A stretch of 64,000 nt of DNA. Source: Hirundichthys speculiger. Its lineage: Eukaryota; Chordata; Actinopteri; Beloniformes; Exocoetidae. Of the stretch, positions 53,213 through 63,110 are shown piece by piece (positions within the stretch are counted from its first letter, which is position 1; the number at the start of each line of letters is the position of its first letter). The position numbers were made by a program, and so were the translations under genes. The stretch lies in NCBI GenBank assembly GCA_018398805.1, contig JAGFBZ010002147.1, positions 124,001 through 188,000 on the forward strand, in the 5' to 3' direction. The notes under the pieces are model-generated. The model saw nothing but the letters and a program-made list of their open reading frames with translations, had not been told where the DNA came from and did not search any database.

Positions 53213-53663
53213 TAAATATATATATATTAACAAGCCGTCAGTATTAAACATGTGACATGAGGTACAGATTTAAATCAAATTCTATTATGATGTAATAGTA
53301 TTTCTAATGTCTAAACAGTCCTAGACTGAAAAGAAAGTGTCTCAAATCAAAGTAAACTTCTAAACTTCTCTCTGTTTTTTGATATAATATCCAAAATTTA
53401 AAAAGAATTCTGTTTATCAAACAGCTCCTGAGTTAATCACATGTTTTCTTTCATACTCTGATCACAAAAAGTGTCTTAGCAAAGTAAGTTGTTTCTTGAA
53501 ATCATGAGACCAAAAACATAAATAATTTTGTGTTATTCACACTGCACTTAAACTAATCACATTTTCTCCTTACATACGCTATCCCACATTTAGAGTATAA
53601 ACCTGCAATGCTGCACTGGTGAGGAGGAGGAAAATGTGCGCGTTCATAAGTCACTCAACACTC
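52915..53663. other. No gene; A-run and (AT)n microsatellite
   Basis: A poly(A) run and TATATA tract occupy 53159-53229. The rest is AT-rich without motif. Confidence 0.6.
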
Positions 53664-54373
53664 TTATGCGATGTCCATTACATACATGTTACTGGACAGT
53701 ATAGCCTTCATTTCAGCTTAAAGCTAAGGATAACTGTTGTAGGTTGATGGCAGCTCCACAGTTGGGCCATACGTATGGGCTATTGGCCACCGCGCTAGCC
53801 CTTCCAAAGAGGTGAATGTGACTTTAATTTCTTTTACACAGATGACATCTGATCCAGTTAGAAATCTCATCAGCTTCCGGAGAACTATTTCATCCAATCC
53901 CCTTATGTACTGGCCTAAAAATCGCCAGAGGCAGCATGAACATCCCTGGAGATGCCATCAGCATCTTCTCCCATTTCATCAATGAAGCTGTATTTCACTG
54001 AGTAGGTCATGAGTGCTTCATTCTTGAACTGGGCGATCAGTTCATGTAAGAGAGTCACTCTGTAAAGTTTCACTGTCACATGCAAAAGTTAACTGGCAGG
54101 ACTTGGTGGTCTAGCAGAAGCTGTCTCAACATCAGTCGGAGTTGAGGTGTAGATGGGGGTGTTTATTTGTTCTTCTTCTATTGCAAGGATTGGCTCATGT
54201 GTGAGTGTATCATCGAGATCACCTAAAAACAGCTCACCTGTCAAGGGACCAACAATGACCTTTGATGTATCACAGAGATATGTAAGATCACTAAGATCCC
54301 TTGTGGGAGTGTTTTACTCATCTTTGACTGTGTGTATTTGATTTTCACTGTTATGTTTTTTCTGTACAGCTGA

Positions 54374-55677
54374 GGGGTGTACTACGAAGTGAGATTAGAG
54401 GGTTAGCTAGGTATGTTGAGTCTAAAACCAGGATTTCCGGTACCACGAAGGTGGCTCTCTTTCAACCTGGCTAGATCACCATGGTAACTTACTCTGCAAA
54501 CTTAACCAGGTCCGGAGCAGGTTATGTGCAGAGTTTAGGCTCAAATCGGCTATAAAAAGCACCGCCCTTTCACTTTCACCCAATCCTGTTGACTTTAGCG
54601 CCAGGATTGTGCGAGGATAGGAAGAGAGTATTCAGAGACCGGACTGATCCGCTGGCTTCCCATGACCATATTCTCTATGAACGCTAGAGATTTCCAGCTG
54701 AGGGAATATGTTACATTTGTAATCTGCTAGAGCCATATATTGGCAGCGCCACCAAACGCAGCCGTGCGCTCACAGTAACGGTGTGCGTTTATTTGCGTTT
54801 CTTTGCAGCGGGAACCTACATGCATTCAGTTGGTGATGCAGAAAATCTGAGCCAGAATACTGGAATAAAGGTTGTACTTGCTCTTACTGAACTGCTGAAT
54901 ATGTTTGTAGTATTCCCTGGCCATCTGCCCACGCTTCAAATAAAAGAAGCATTTTACTAAATCACAGGTAACATAAATCAATAGTCCATTATATTGATAA
55001 TCAGTGTGACGTGGAATTTCATGTGAAATGTTGTAATATAATTCATTCATAGGATTCCCCAGGGTGATAGGGTACCTATTAAAGTGGCCGGTGAGTGTAT
55101 GTTGGTATCACAGATAATATTAAATCTTAAATTAATTTCACATAGATTTAGCAAAAAACTAAAGTGATTTTCATTTATCATTCATAATGGGACAGTCAGA
55201 CCTACATAATGTTTAAATCTGCTGCATTAAGTTTAAAGTTTAAGCGCTCTAAAAGAGGGAGGGAGATTAATTAAGGTGCATTAAGTGGTGAAATAAATAT
55301 AACTTACGAATTTACACGATCTGCAATTTTTTTGCCAGCACTCCTCTCTGGCTTTATTCACACCTACAGTATTGCTTTTGGCCGTAAAGATTTCTTTGAA
55401 ATCCTCATAGCCTTGCATTATTAAAACCTGCTCCTCCTGACTGAAATATACGGACCGCCATCTATCCATTTGATCCGGAATAGGCGTCAAATGAAGCGTC
55501 AAACGCCCCCTTTTATGTGAACACGCACAGAGCAGAAAACAGAAAGCCGCGGTTAACAAAGATAGTTGATAACCACCGTCGTGGTACCGGTTATCTCTGA
55601 TCGCAAGTTTCAGGTTTGTTAAGCCAGCTCACCCAAAGAAAGCCTGGCTGTGTTGAACTTGCTTCGTAGTACAGCCC
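54374..55677. mobile_element. PIF/Harbinger-type DNA transposon 2
   Basis: The ends GGGGTGTACTACGAAGTGAG and CTTGCTTCGTAGTACAGCCC are inverted. The three bases outside are TGA and TCA, consistent with a TNA-type duplication that has one mismatch. GGTACCACG occurs near both ends. The interior keeps a Myb/SANT-like remnant but no transposase. A 3' end of the Tc1 lineage (GGTACCTATTAAAGTGGCCG, about 55069) lies inside it. Confidence 0.75.
55300..55485 (-). pseudogene. Myb/SANT-like remnant of Harbinger 2
   Basis: The minus-strand frame codes for WRSVYFSQEEQVLIMQGYED, FKEIFTAKSNTVGVNKAREE and CWQKNCRSCKF. YFSQEEQ-L-I-[ML] and the E-x-x-W-x-K-I-x-x-R pattern (the latter frameshifted at WQK) match the NAIF1-type Myb/SANT domain of Harbinger elements, as in the intact frame at 4029-4322. 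Confidence 0.65.
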
Positions 55678-55936
55678 TCATGTCAACTTCTTCCTTTGTG
55701 TCTTTGTCTCGTCCAGATTGTGTTATGTTTTCATGTTGCTTATCTGTCTGTATTACAGCTTCTTCCTCTGGGTCTTCACTAGTCAGGTTCTTTGTGAGCA
55801 AATGAAATCTCAACAGCCCCAGTTTGTGTGTCTCGTAGTACTCTCCCACAGTAACATGCTCATCAACATGTGCTTCCTGAAAGTTAACCACATCTTGACT
55901 GAACTCTTCCCACTTTCCCACCATTGACTTCTAATT

Positions 55937-55996
55937 AGGGAATTGAGAATATGATTTCTAGAATAAAATATCGTCCCATATTTGGGCCAATACGGT
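55937..55996. repeat. End of a CCGTATTGG-type MITE
   Basis: ATATTTGGGCCAATACGGTA is one terminus of the MITE family at 48951-49442, with AATAAAATATCGTCC upstream as in that copy. The opposite end is missing. Confidence 0.75.
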
Positions 55997-56556
55997 ATCT
56001 GAATTCACTGTACCCACAGTTTTTGTGCTGTTCCCCTGTCTTTTCTTTTTGTTTCTTTCTGTATGTTTGCAGGTCTGAGTTTCCAACATTAGATATAAAA
56101 GTGCAGTTCCACCCTCTGACAATCCCAGTGTTTCCTTCCACCTGTTTATATAGATGTCACTCCAGTGATTACCTACACCTGTCTAGATAGATGTCATCCC
56201 AGTGTCTACCTCCTCCTGTCTGTATCAGAGGCGGATCTTCCGTGGGGGCACTGGGGGGGCAGTGGCCCCCCTGTGAAATGATTGGCCACGCTGTGTGCCC
56301 CCCCCCCAAATTTTCATTGGAAATTTATATTATCGAAACTCCGATTTCCGACGCTCCTGAACGCAACTTTGTTGTCCGACTGCAACTGAATGCACCAAAG
56401 ACGTAAGTTTGATCTTTTGATTGGTACCCTGTGTTTGGTTTGGATTTGAAGAAGCTTGGGAACGTTTGCCGATGCCGGAGGAGAAGACGAGCAGCTTTGC
56501 ACCTATGCGGTAAGAAGACTATATTAGTTTTGAATTTCATGAAGTTTGGCTAAGCT

Positions 56557-58411
56557 TTGGATAAGCTTGATGCTGCTGGGCTAACAGAAAAAATTGTAAA
56601 TAGCCTCCAAAAATATGGATTGGAATACAAAGAACAGCTGGTTGGGCAAGGCTATGATGGTGCCTCGGTGATGAGTGGTAGACACAACGGTGTATCTGCA
56701 AGGATAAAGTCTGTAGCTCAGCAAGCTTTTTATGTGCACTGTAATGCACATTGCCTCAATTTGGTAATTGTGGACACTGTGAAAGCAGTGCCTGAGGTAT
56801 CATGCTTTTTTTCTTTGATGCAGCGCCTGTATACATTTCTGTCTGCATCATATGTACACCAGAAGTGGCAGGACAGCGTGCAATGTTTCAGGGTCAGCCT
56901 CGAGAGTTGCCCAGACTAAGTGATGTTAGGTGGGCTTGCAGGTTCCATGCATGTCGAAACCTCATGGACCGGCTTCCAGCTGTTCTTCGTGTCCTCCATG
57001 ACATTGATGATGAAAACAGTGGAGATAGATGTGTAGAAGCACGTGGACTAAGTGGCCTAGATAGACCTAAACTTCATTGGCCTTCTGGTAATTTTTCGTA
57101 GGATTGTTAGGATTTATAATTATTTTCAGTTAGATCTTTAAACTGGTAAAGCTAAAGGCCTCAGTGTGGCTGCTTTATGACCTGACAACTGGGGTCTCAT
57201 GACCTTCCTGACCTGCTCTCTTCCAAAGAAGTATGCATGGCAATGGTGATAAAATTAGTTACACCCCCATTCCTGCAGTACACATTCCTGCAGTACACAT
57301 AACCATATCTGTCTGAACCATTTGGACTTTTGAAGACATTACGTCGGAGGAGGAATGAGTCCGCCTCATGCAGGCTTTAAAAAGGAAGAGAAACGTTAGA
57401 TCGGGGTGCATTCCCTGGCATCTTTTGAGATGTTAGGAGATGTACCATCGGCCGATTAAAATATTCTGCATGGCATAATAATAATTCTTTGTATTCATGA
57501 TTGTAATAAATTTCTGATTGATCTTTGCTTCTAGTCTGTCATTTAGGCACCATATAAAAAGAACACGGAGAGAGAAACTTTCAGGATACTGGGAGACACC
57601 AAGTTTCTTTCTGATATGCTGCAATCACCATCACTGGACTTAGCCAGAGCTGTTGACCTCATTGAGGCACTACAGGACACATTTGAGCAATACAGAGATG
57701 AAGTATTTTTTGGTGAGCTGTGGACAGAAGTACTAGACATTGCTCAGCAATGCAACATTAACACAGAGAGTGCTTCCAAAAGGCAGCCAAAGATTAGCTC
57801 GGCTCTTCATGAATCTGTTATTACATCCACAGTTGGTCAGAGAAACTGTGATAAAGACAAAGACTCTTTCTGTAAGACAGGATAAAAAACTATCTTAGAC
57901 ACTGTGAAAGCTGAGCTAGAGAGGCGTTTTTCCAAAACAAACTGTGACATCATGAATGGGATTCAATCTCTCAACCCCAAAAGCAACAGCTTTTTGAAGG
58001 AGACTCCTCTGTTTTGTTTGGGAAGTATTTACAACACAAACCCGGATGATCTTAAGCATGAACTACATCAAGCCAAACGGATTTTGGATAGAAAGAAGGC
58101 AACTGGAATGAAGGATCTAACCAGTTTGCTTGAGTTCACAGTTTTCTTGGAACCATTCAGTGAAGTCTTTTATGAACTCTTCAGACTGTGCAAAATTGCA
58201 GTCGCCCTTCCTGTAAGCACAGCTGCTTGTGAACGCAGCTTTTAAGCACTGAAACTGATAAAAAATCACTTGCGCACCACCATGAACAATGACAGACTGA
58301 GTGACCTTGGGGTGCTAAGTGTGGAGTCCAACAGAGCCAAGGCCTTGGATATGGATGAGTTCATAAGGTTGTTTAGTAGCCGACATGGAAATCGCAAAAT
58401 ACAGTTGTTTT
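56557..58411 (+). pseudogene. hAT transposase (ZMYM1-like type), broken
   Basis: In order: LVGQGYDGASVMSGRHNGVS (with the catalytic Asp), VHCNAHCLNLVIVDTVKAVP (C-x-x-H), a frameshift near 56880, LPRLSDVRWACRFHACRNLM (RW motif) and VLRVLHDIDDENSGDRCVEA. The solo LTR interrupts here. The frame resumes with LGDTKFLSDMLQSPSLDLAR, AVDLIEALQDTFEQYRDEVF, an in-frame stop near 57883, VKAELERRFSKTNCDIMNGI and ALPVSTAACERSF. A TAA at 58243-58245 is followed by ALKLIKNHLRTTMNNDRLSD and MDEFIRLF. The dimerisation domain (ACERSFS) is recognisable. The N-terminal zinc finger and the first catalytic region are deleted. Confidence 0.9.
57105..57583 (+). mobile_element. Solo LTR, copy 2 (same family as 2808-4749)
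   Basis: It begins TGTTAGGATTTA and ends AAACTTTCA, with GGAT on both sides (57101-57104 and 57584-57587). TTTAAAAAGG near 57370 and AATAAA at 57505-57510 are candidate promoter and polyadenylation signals. It aligns over its length with copy 1 apart from the latter's Harbinger insertion. It contains no internal retroelement sequence. Confidence 0.88.
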
Positions 58412-59699
58412 GAAGTGTTTTTGCCTCTAAAAGAAAGAGAACTTTGAAATTGCACTATGAAAATGTACTGATGTTCATTAAGACTGATTACTGTGCACAA
58501 CACTAAAATGCTTAAGGACCAGAGCTGAGCACTAGGTACTTATTAAGAGTAAATAATATTGCTCACTGTGAAAGTATATTGGGAGCTGCTTTTTCTGATT
58601 TCTATGCAGAACACTGTGATATTTACTGAGCTGTGAACTATAAATAATTTTAGAATATGGAGTATTACTGTTTATTATTGTTCTCAGATTTACTATAAAA
58701 TGTATAGAGTGCTGCTTATTGTATTCTATTTTATTATTATTCAAAAACTTACATTACTGCACAGAACATTTAAGATTATTTCATTACAGATTGAGGGTAA
58801 ATATTGTTATTGTTCACTGTGATGTATTGGGTAGTACTCATTTTGATTAAGACTGATTAGTATACATAACTCTATGATGTTTATGGTATACAGCTGAGAA
58901 CTGATTGCTAAAAGTACAGAATATTATTTCTTATAAGAAGTAGAAATTGACAGGGTTGTAAATAATGCTGTTCTTGCACAGTATTTGTCACTTAATTGGC
59001 CTTAGGATACTGTTGTTGAGCTTACCAGTTTTACATAACGGGCAGATGCTGCAGATGATGATGTTGTTGTAATTCACATAAACAAGGAAACATGTCCATC
59101 ATAATTTTAATGTTAACAGTGCAAAATGAAAAGGTTATGCCCACCTTTCCAATTGGGTTAAAGAGCCAATAAAAACATGAAAAATACTTTGTAAAAGCGA
59201 GAGGTCGGTAGCAGCTTTCATTTTTTCTTATAACTTTTTTGGTGGCCCCCCCAAAATATCTGTTGTACCCCCCTGTGCCCCCTCACTAAAATTAATCTGG
59301 AGCCGCCCCTGGTCTGTATAGATGTCATCCAAGGGTTTACCTCCACCTGTCTATATAGATGTCATCCCAGTGTTTACTTACCTCATGTCTATATAGATGT
59401 CATCCTGGCATTTTCAGCTACCTGTCTTTACAGATGTCATCCAAGCGTTTTTCTCCACCTGTCTATATAGATGACATGCCAGCATTGTCCTTCACCTGTC
59501 TATATAGGTGTCTCTGGGATATCAAATAACATGCTGACCTGCAGTCTGATCCTCTGATCATCTCAATGTTGCTGCCTACATCTGTTTACATTGTCATTTC
59601 TGTAGTTCATGTACTAACAATGAACCAGTCAGAATAAAAGTACATGGAATTATTATTCTCCAGTTAATGGATGACTATTATTTATAATAATATTAATAA

Positions 59700-59906
59700 T
59701 AATAATAATAAACATTCGAAATACAATAGGGTCCTCGCATACTCGGTGCTCGTGCCCTAATAATAATAATAATAATAATAATAGTAATTATAATAATAAA
59801 CATTCAAAATACAATAGGGTCCTCGCATCCTCTGTGCTCGGGCCCTAATAAAAATAAACATTCGAAATACAGTAGGGTCCTCCCACCCTCGGTGTTCGGG
59901 CCCTAA
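59700..59906. repeat. Three hairpin-prone modules with TAA spacer repeats
   Basis: AAACATTCGAAATACAATAG followed by GGTCCTCGCATACTCGGTGC and TCGTGCCCTAATA recurs at about 59710, 59798 and 59856. AGGGTCCTCG and CGGGCCCT in each module can pair. (TAA)n lies between modules 1 and 2. This is a tandem repeat, not a CRISPR array: units are irregular and the organism is a eukaryote. Confidence 0.75.
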
Positions 59907-59909
59907 ATA

Positions 59910-61560
59910 GATTAAGATGAACCAGTTTATGTGCAAGATCAATTATTTAAGAAAAAAAAAACTCTTTAATGGAACAACAGGGTATTTTTTTTTATTCCAA
60001 ATACTATATTATCATTCTCTACTATTCACTCAAATAAATTAGCATTTCATAAACAGATTGATATCTCCACACTGTGGTGGAAGTTTTAGCTTTTAGTTAT
60101 AATTGGTGATATGTTTTGGTTCTATTGTCTTTCCTCGCATTTATAAATCTTGTACAAACACAGTAAAATGTGTAACTCTGTCTCTGTGTGCTGCTGGACA
60201 CATAATGACAGAGGATGTTTTGAGTAACATCAAGGTGGAGGCAGAAGAAAATAGTGGGCCTAATAGCACCTATTAATCACAATTATGTTAAATGAAAATT
60301 CATAAATCTTACTTGACATGATAATCTTTGAGTTTGGCTCAGTGAGGGAAATCCCTCTGAGCTGTGAATAGCTAAGTAGCTCACACAGGCCATGTAGCAC
60401 TCTTGGTGCTTGGACTATGAACTATATTGTACTAATTGTGAAAGGAGTTCACACATCAGTACAGATCTGAGCACCAGTGCATGTATCAGCCCTTGGGAGT
60501 GATACTGGTTCCTGTGAGCTCATTTCATCTTACTGAACCAGGAGGAGGTTAAGAATAGCTAGATAATCAGAAAGAAAAACAAGCTGGGAGTGTTTAAACA
60601 AAAACAAAAAAGTGCATGGACAACCACTAACATACAGCAAAGAAATATTGTATATTATATTAAATATTAACCATTATACTACTTTTCATGGCTTTGATTT
60701 TTTTCTTCTGTTACTGCAATGTGTGAAATGCACCAAAATCTAAGCTGAAGAAGGAAGAGTCGGCTATAGTTTTCTAGATTAGTCATGTCATAAACATCAC
60801 TTGTCTTGGTTTGAGAAGGGCTGTGGTTCATTGCATCTTAATTATGTTCAAAAGACAAACATACTTCATCTTTTCCACACCAACTTCTTTTCAGAAGTCA
60901 CATTGAATTCATGTTGGCAGTGTCATGACAAAACAGACTATTGTACCCAAAGCTGTCAGTAATACTGTGCTAGCTTATATCTGCAGCTGAAAGCATTTGG
61001 AAGCTGATGTTGAATATTGTCACACCTTCACATTCATAATTTAAACAGAAGAAACAGGCTTTGTCACAGAACATGAGTGTATTTTGTTTTGTAGCATGTA
61101 TGAAAACTTACTGTTCTGATGTAACAAAGTGCATGTATCATTGCAAGTCCTGTCACACAAAATGTTAAAAGACTGCTTTCATTTTTTACATATACATTTT
61201 TTATTCTAGTCAATCTAGAGTCAAATCCTCTGTCCTGCGTGACTAAACAATCTTGGCCGACAACGAAGTTGCTTAATTCTCTACAAATTACAAAATGTAA
61301 ACAACATACAGAGTAGACTGAGGAAGAGAACAGTTGGAGGAGTAAGGTTTTATCAACCCCCGCCCCCATTTCTTTATCTTCTATTAAAATTATTAGATTA
61401 CAAGTCATTAATACTTCTTTACAAACATACAATCTCAAAAATTCAACACAATAACTCACATCAAGAAAAATAAGAAAGTTTAAGTTTATATTCTTCTGTA
61501 ACAATAATGACTAAGAAAAATGTGGCTCCCTTTATGTCAAAAGTATTCAAAAGGTATGTT
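59910..61560. other. No recognised gene
   Basis: The 146-codon minus frame (61064-61504) has no recognisable motif. I see no TIRs or tandem repeats. Confidence 0.5.
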
Positions 61561-61567
61561 TTAAGTA

Positions 61568-62690
61568 ATGAAGCTTCTTTTCTTCCTCATCTCTTTAGGG
61601 GTTGCCACAGCAACTAGTTTCCATCTTACCCTGATTTCTACACCTTCCTCTCTCTCATCCAGAAATTGCCTTTTTTTCCCATCTGGTAGCTCCATCTCCA
61701 GCATCCTTGCACTGACATATTCACTATCCCTTCTCTTTATATACTTGAATCTTCTCAATCTAGTCTGTTTCACTTTATCTCCATGATATATATCCCTAGT
61801 TAGTCATCTATTGTGTCCATTTTTAATCGTATCCAATCTTGTCACTCCCAAAGAAAACCTTATTATCTTCAACCTCTCCCACTACCAGCTCTGCTTCCTG
61901 TCTGTTGGTCACTGACACTGTCTCCAACCCGGAGAGAAGGGCTGGAGTAAACCTTCCCCCTTTACCTGCACTACTACTACTTCTGCTCACCACCCTGCCT
62001 GCACTACCTTCTTCACCTCATTTTGACACTCCCCACTGCACGGCACAGTTGAGCCCCAGTATTTCAATTCCTGAACCTTCTTCATCTCTACTCCTCGCTT
62101 CTTGCATTCTCACCATTGTACTCATTTTAATTTACATACATGTATTCTGCTTTGCTACGACTGAACTTCATTCCTCTTCTCGCTAGTGCAAATTTCCTTC
62201 TCTCCAGGTTTTCTTCCACCTGCTCCCAACAGATCACAATATCATCTGCCAAAACTGTAGTCCACAGAGAATCCTGTCTGACCTCATTTGTATATCTATC
62301 CATCAACATGGCAAACAAGAGGGGTATCAAAACTGATCTTTGATGTGTTGCTATTGTTACCTAAAACCCCTCTGTTAGTCCTACTCCACAACTGCCCTCA
62401 TACAATACCACAGTTTCTAGTTTTCTATGCTTTCCCCAACAATGACACAGTACAGCTCCTTGCCTTCCCTCTACTTATTTCATCAGAATTCTCAAAGCAA
62501 ACACTTTATTTATAGTGATCTTTCTTGGCATGAAACCATACCATTCTCACAAATCGTGGCCACTTTTCTTATCCTACCTTCCACTACTCTCTCCCAGATC
62601 TTCAATGTGTGGCTCATTAGCTTTATACCTTTGTAGTTGCTACAGCTCTGGATATCACCCTTGTTCTTAAAAAAAAATCAAAGAATATCC
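61568..62690 (-). pseudogene. RTE-type LINE, reverse transcriptase to C-terminus
   Basis: The minus strand codes, in several frames, for KNKGDIQSCSNYKGIKLMSH, LKIWERVVEGRIRKV, LWYCMR, PLLFAMLMDRYTNEVRQDSL, LADDIVIC (the catalytic FADD box with F changed to L), KFALARRGMKFSRSKAEYMY and, toward 61600-61950, ALLSGLETVSVTNRQEAELV, RLRRFKYIKRRDSEY and ARMLEMELPDGKKR. This order is typical of an RTE-type LINE distinct from Rex3. Many stops and frameshifts, no tail and no endonuclease. Confidence 0.8.
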
Positions 62691-62740
62691 CCAACAGATA
62701 AAAATTATAAAAGAATAATTTGTGTAATAATGAGAGACTT

Positions 62741-63110
62741 AGGGCAGCATGGTGGCTTAATGGTTAGCACTGTTGCCTCACAGCTAGAAGGTTCCTGGTT
62801 CGAACCTCAGCAGGGGTCTTTCTGTGTGGAGTTTGCATGTTCTCCTCATGCTTGTGTGGGTTTCCTCCGGGTACTCCGGCTTCCTCCCACAGTCTAAAGA
62901 CATGCATGTCAGGTTAATTGGTGGTTCTAAATTGTCTGTAGGAGTGATTGTGAGTGTGTATGATTGTCTATGTGTGACCCTGCGATGGACTGGCGACCTG
63001 TCCAGGGTGTACCCCTGCCTTTCACCTGAAGAGAGCTGGGATAGACACAGATCCCTGTGACCCTACAGAAGATTAAACAGGCATAGATAATTGATGGATG
63101 GATGAGAGAC
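62741..63110 (+). mobile_element. (GATG)-tailed SINE (family B), plus copy
   Basis: The 5' head GGGCAGCATGGTGGCTTAAT and GGTTAGCACTGTTGCCTCAC resembles a tRNA-like head, and GGTTCGAACCTC is a good box B. The body has GTTTGCATGTTCTCC, GTGGGTTTCCTCCGGGTACT, TGGCGACCTGTCCAGGGTGT and the tail ATTGATGGATGGATG. A minus copy is at 46960-47325 and a fragment near 21577-21645. Confidence 0.85.

Larger units (their letters stand above)
53664..55924 (-). pseudogene. HECT-like (E3 ligase-type) domain protein remnant, interrupted by Harbinger
   Basis: On the minus strand a first part (55924-55680) codes for MVGKWEEFSQDVVNFQEAHV, TVGEYYETHKLGLLRFHLLT and an acidic linker. The Harbinger element 54374-55677 intervenes. 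The frame resumes with DLSDLTYLCDTSKVIVGPLT, FLGDLDDTLTHEP, a stop at about 54090, then LHVTVKLYRVTLLHELIAQF and YSFIDEMGEDADGISRDVHA. This is the HECT-like entry motif (F-x-x-E-x-G-x-D-x-x-G-[VI]-x-R). A deletion and stop follow. The end reads RKLMRFLTGSDVICVKEIKV, TFTSLEGLARWPIAHTYGPT and VELPSTYNSYP, with two stops before MDIA. In true HECT ligases the active Cys lies in the [AH]-T-C segment; here the residue is Tyr (AHTYG). Absence of introns suggests a retrocopy or element-borne gene. Confidence 0.6.
56226..59311 (+). mobile_element. hAT transposon with perfect 8-bp target duplication
   Basis: The ends CAGAGGCGGATCTTCCGTGG (left) and AATCTGGAGCCGCCCCTG (right) are inverted, and GTCTGTAT lies on both sides (56218-56225 and 59312-59319). 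GGGGGGGCAGTGGCCCCCC near the left and GGTGGCCCCCCC near the right form subterminal repeats. The element carries most of the C-terminal two-thirds of a hAT transposase and is interrupted by a solo LTR (57105-57583). Confidence 0.92.
56010..59525 (+). repeat. Minisatellite related to the L2 3' UTR, split by a hAT element
   Basis: The left part starts with L2-UTR-like sequence (TTTGTGCTGTTCCCCTGTCT, TTTCTGTATGTTTGCAGG, CTGAGTTTCC). About 37-bp units follow: GTCTATATAGATGTCATCCC plus AGTGTTTACCTCCACCT and variants (56140-56225 and 59312-59520). The unit resembles CATCTCATCCCAGTGCTTCT and ACCTCCATCTG of the L2 3' UTR (5891-5925). The hAT element 56226-59311 separates the two halves. Confidence 0.7.

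Noticed and set aside
59700..59906. CRISPR array
   Set aside because: Irregular units, eukaryotic transposon context, no cas genes.
62741..62815. tRNA gene
   Set aside because: Box A/B-like motifs belong to a SINE head with body and (GATG)n tail; no intact cloverleaf.
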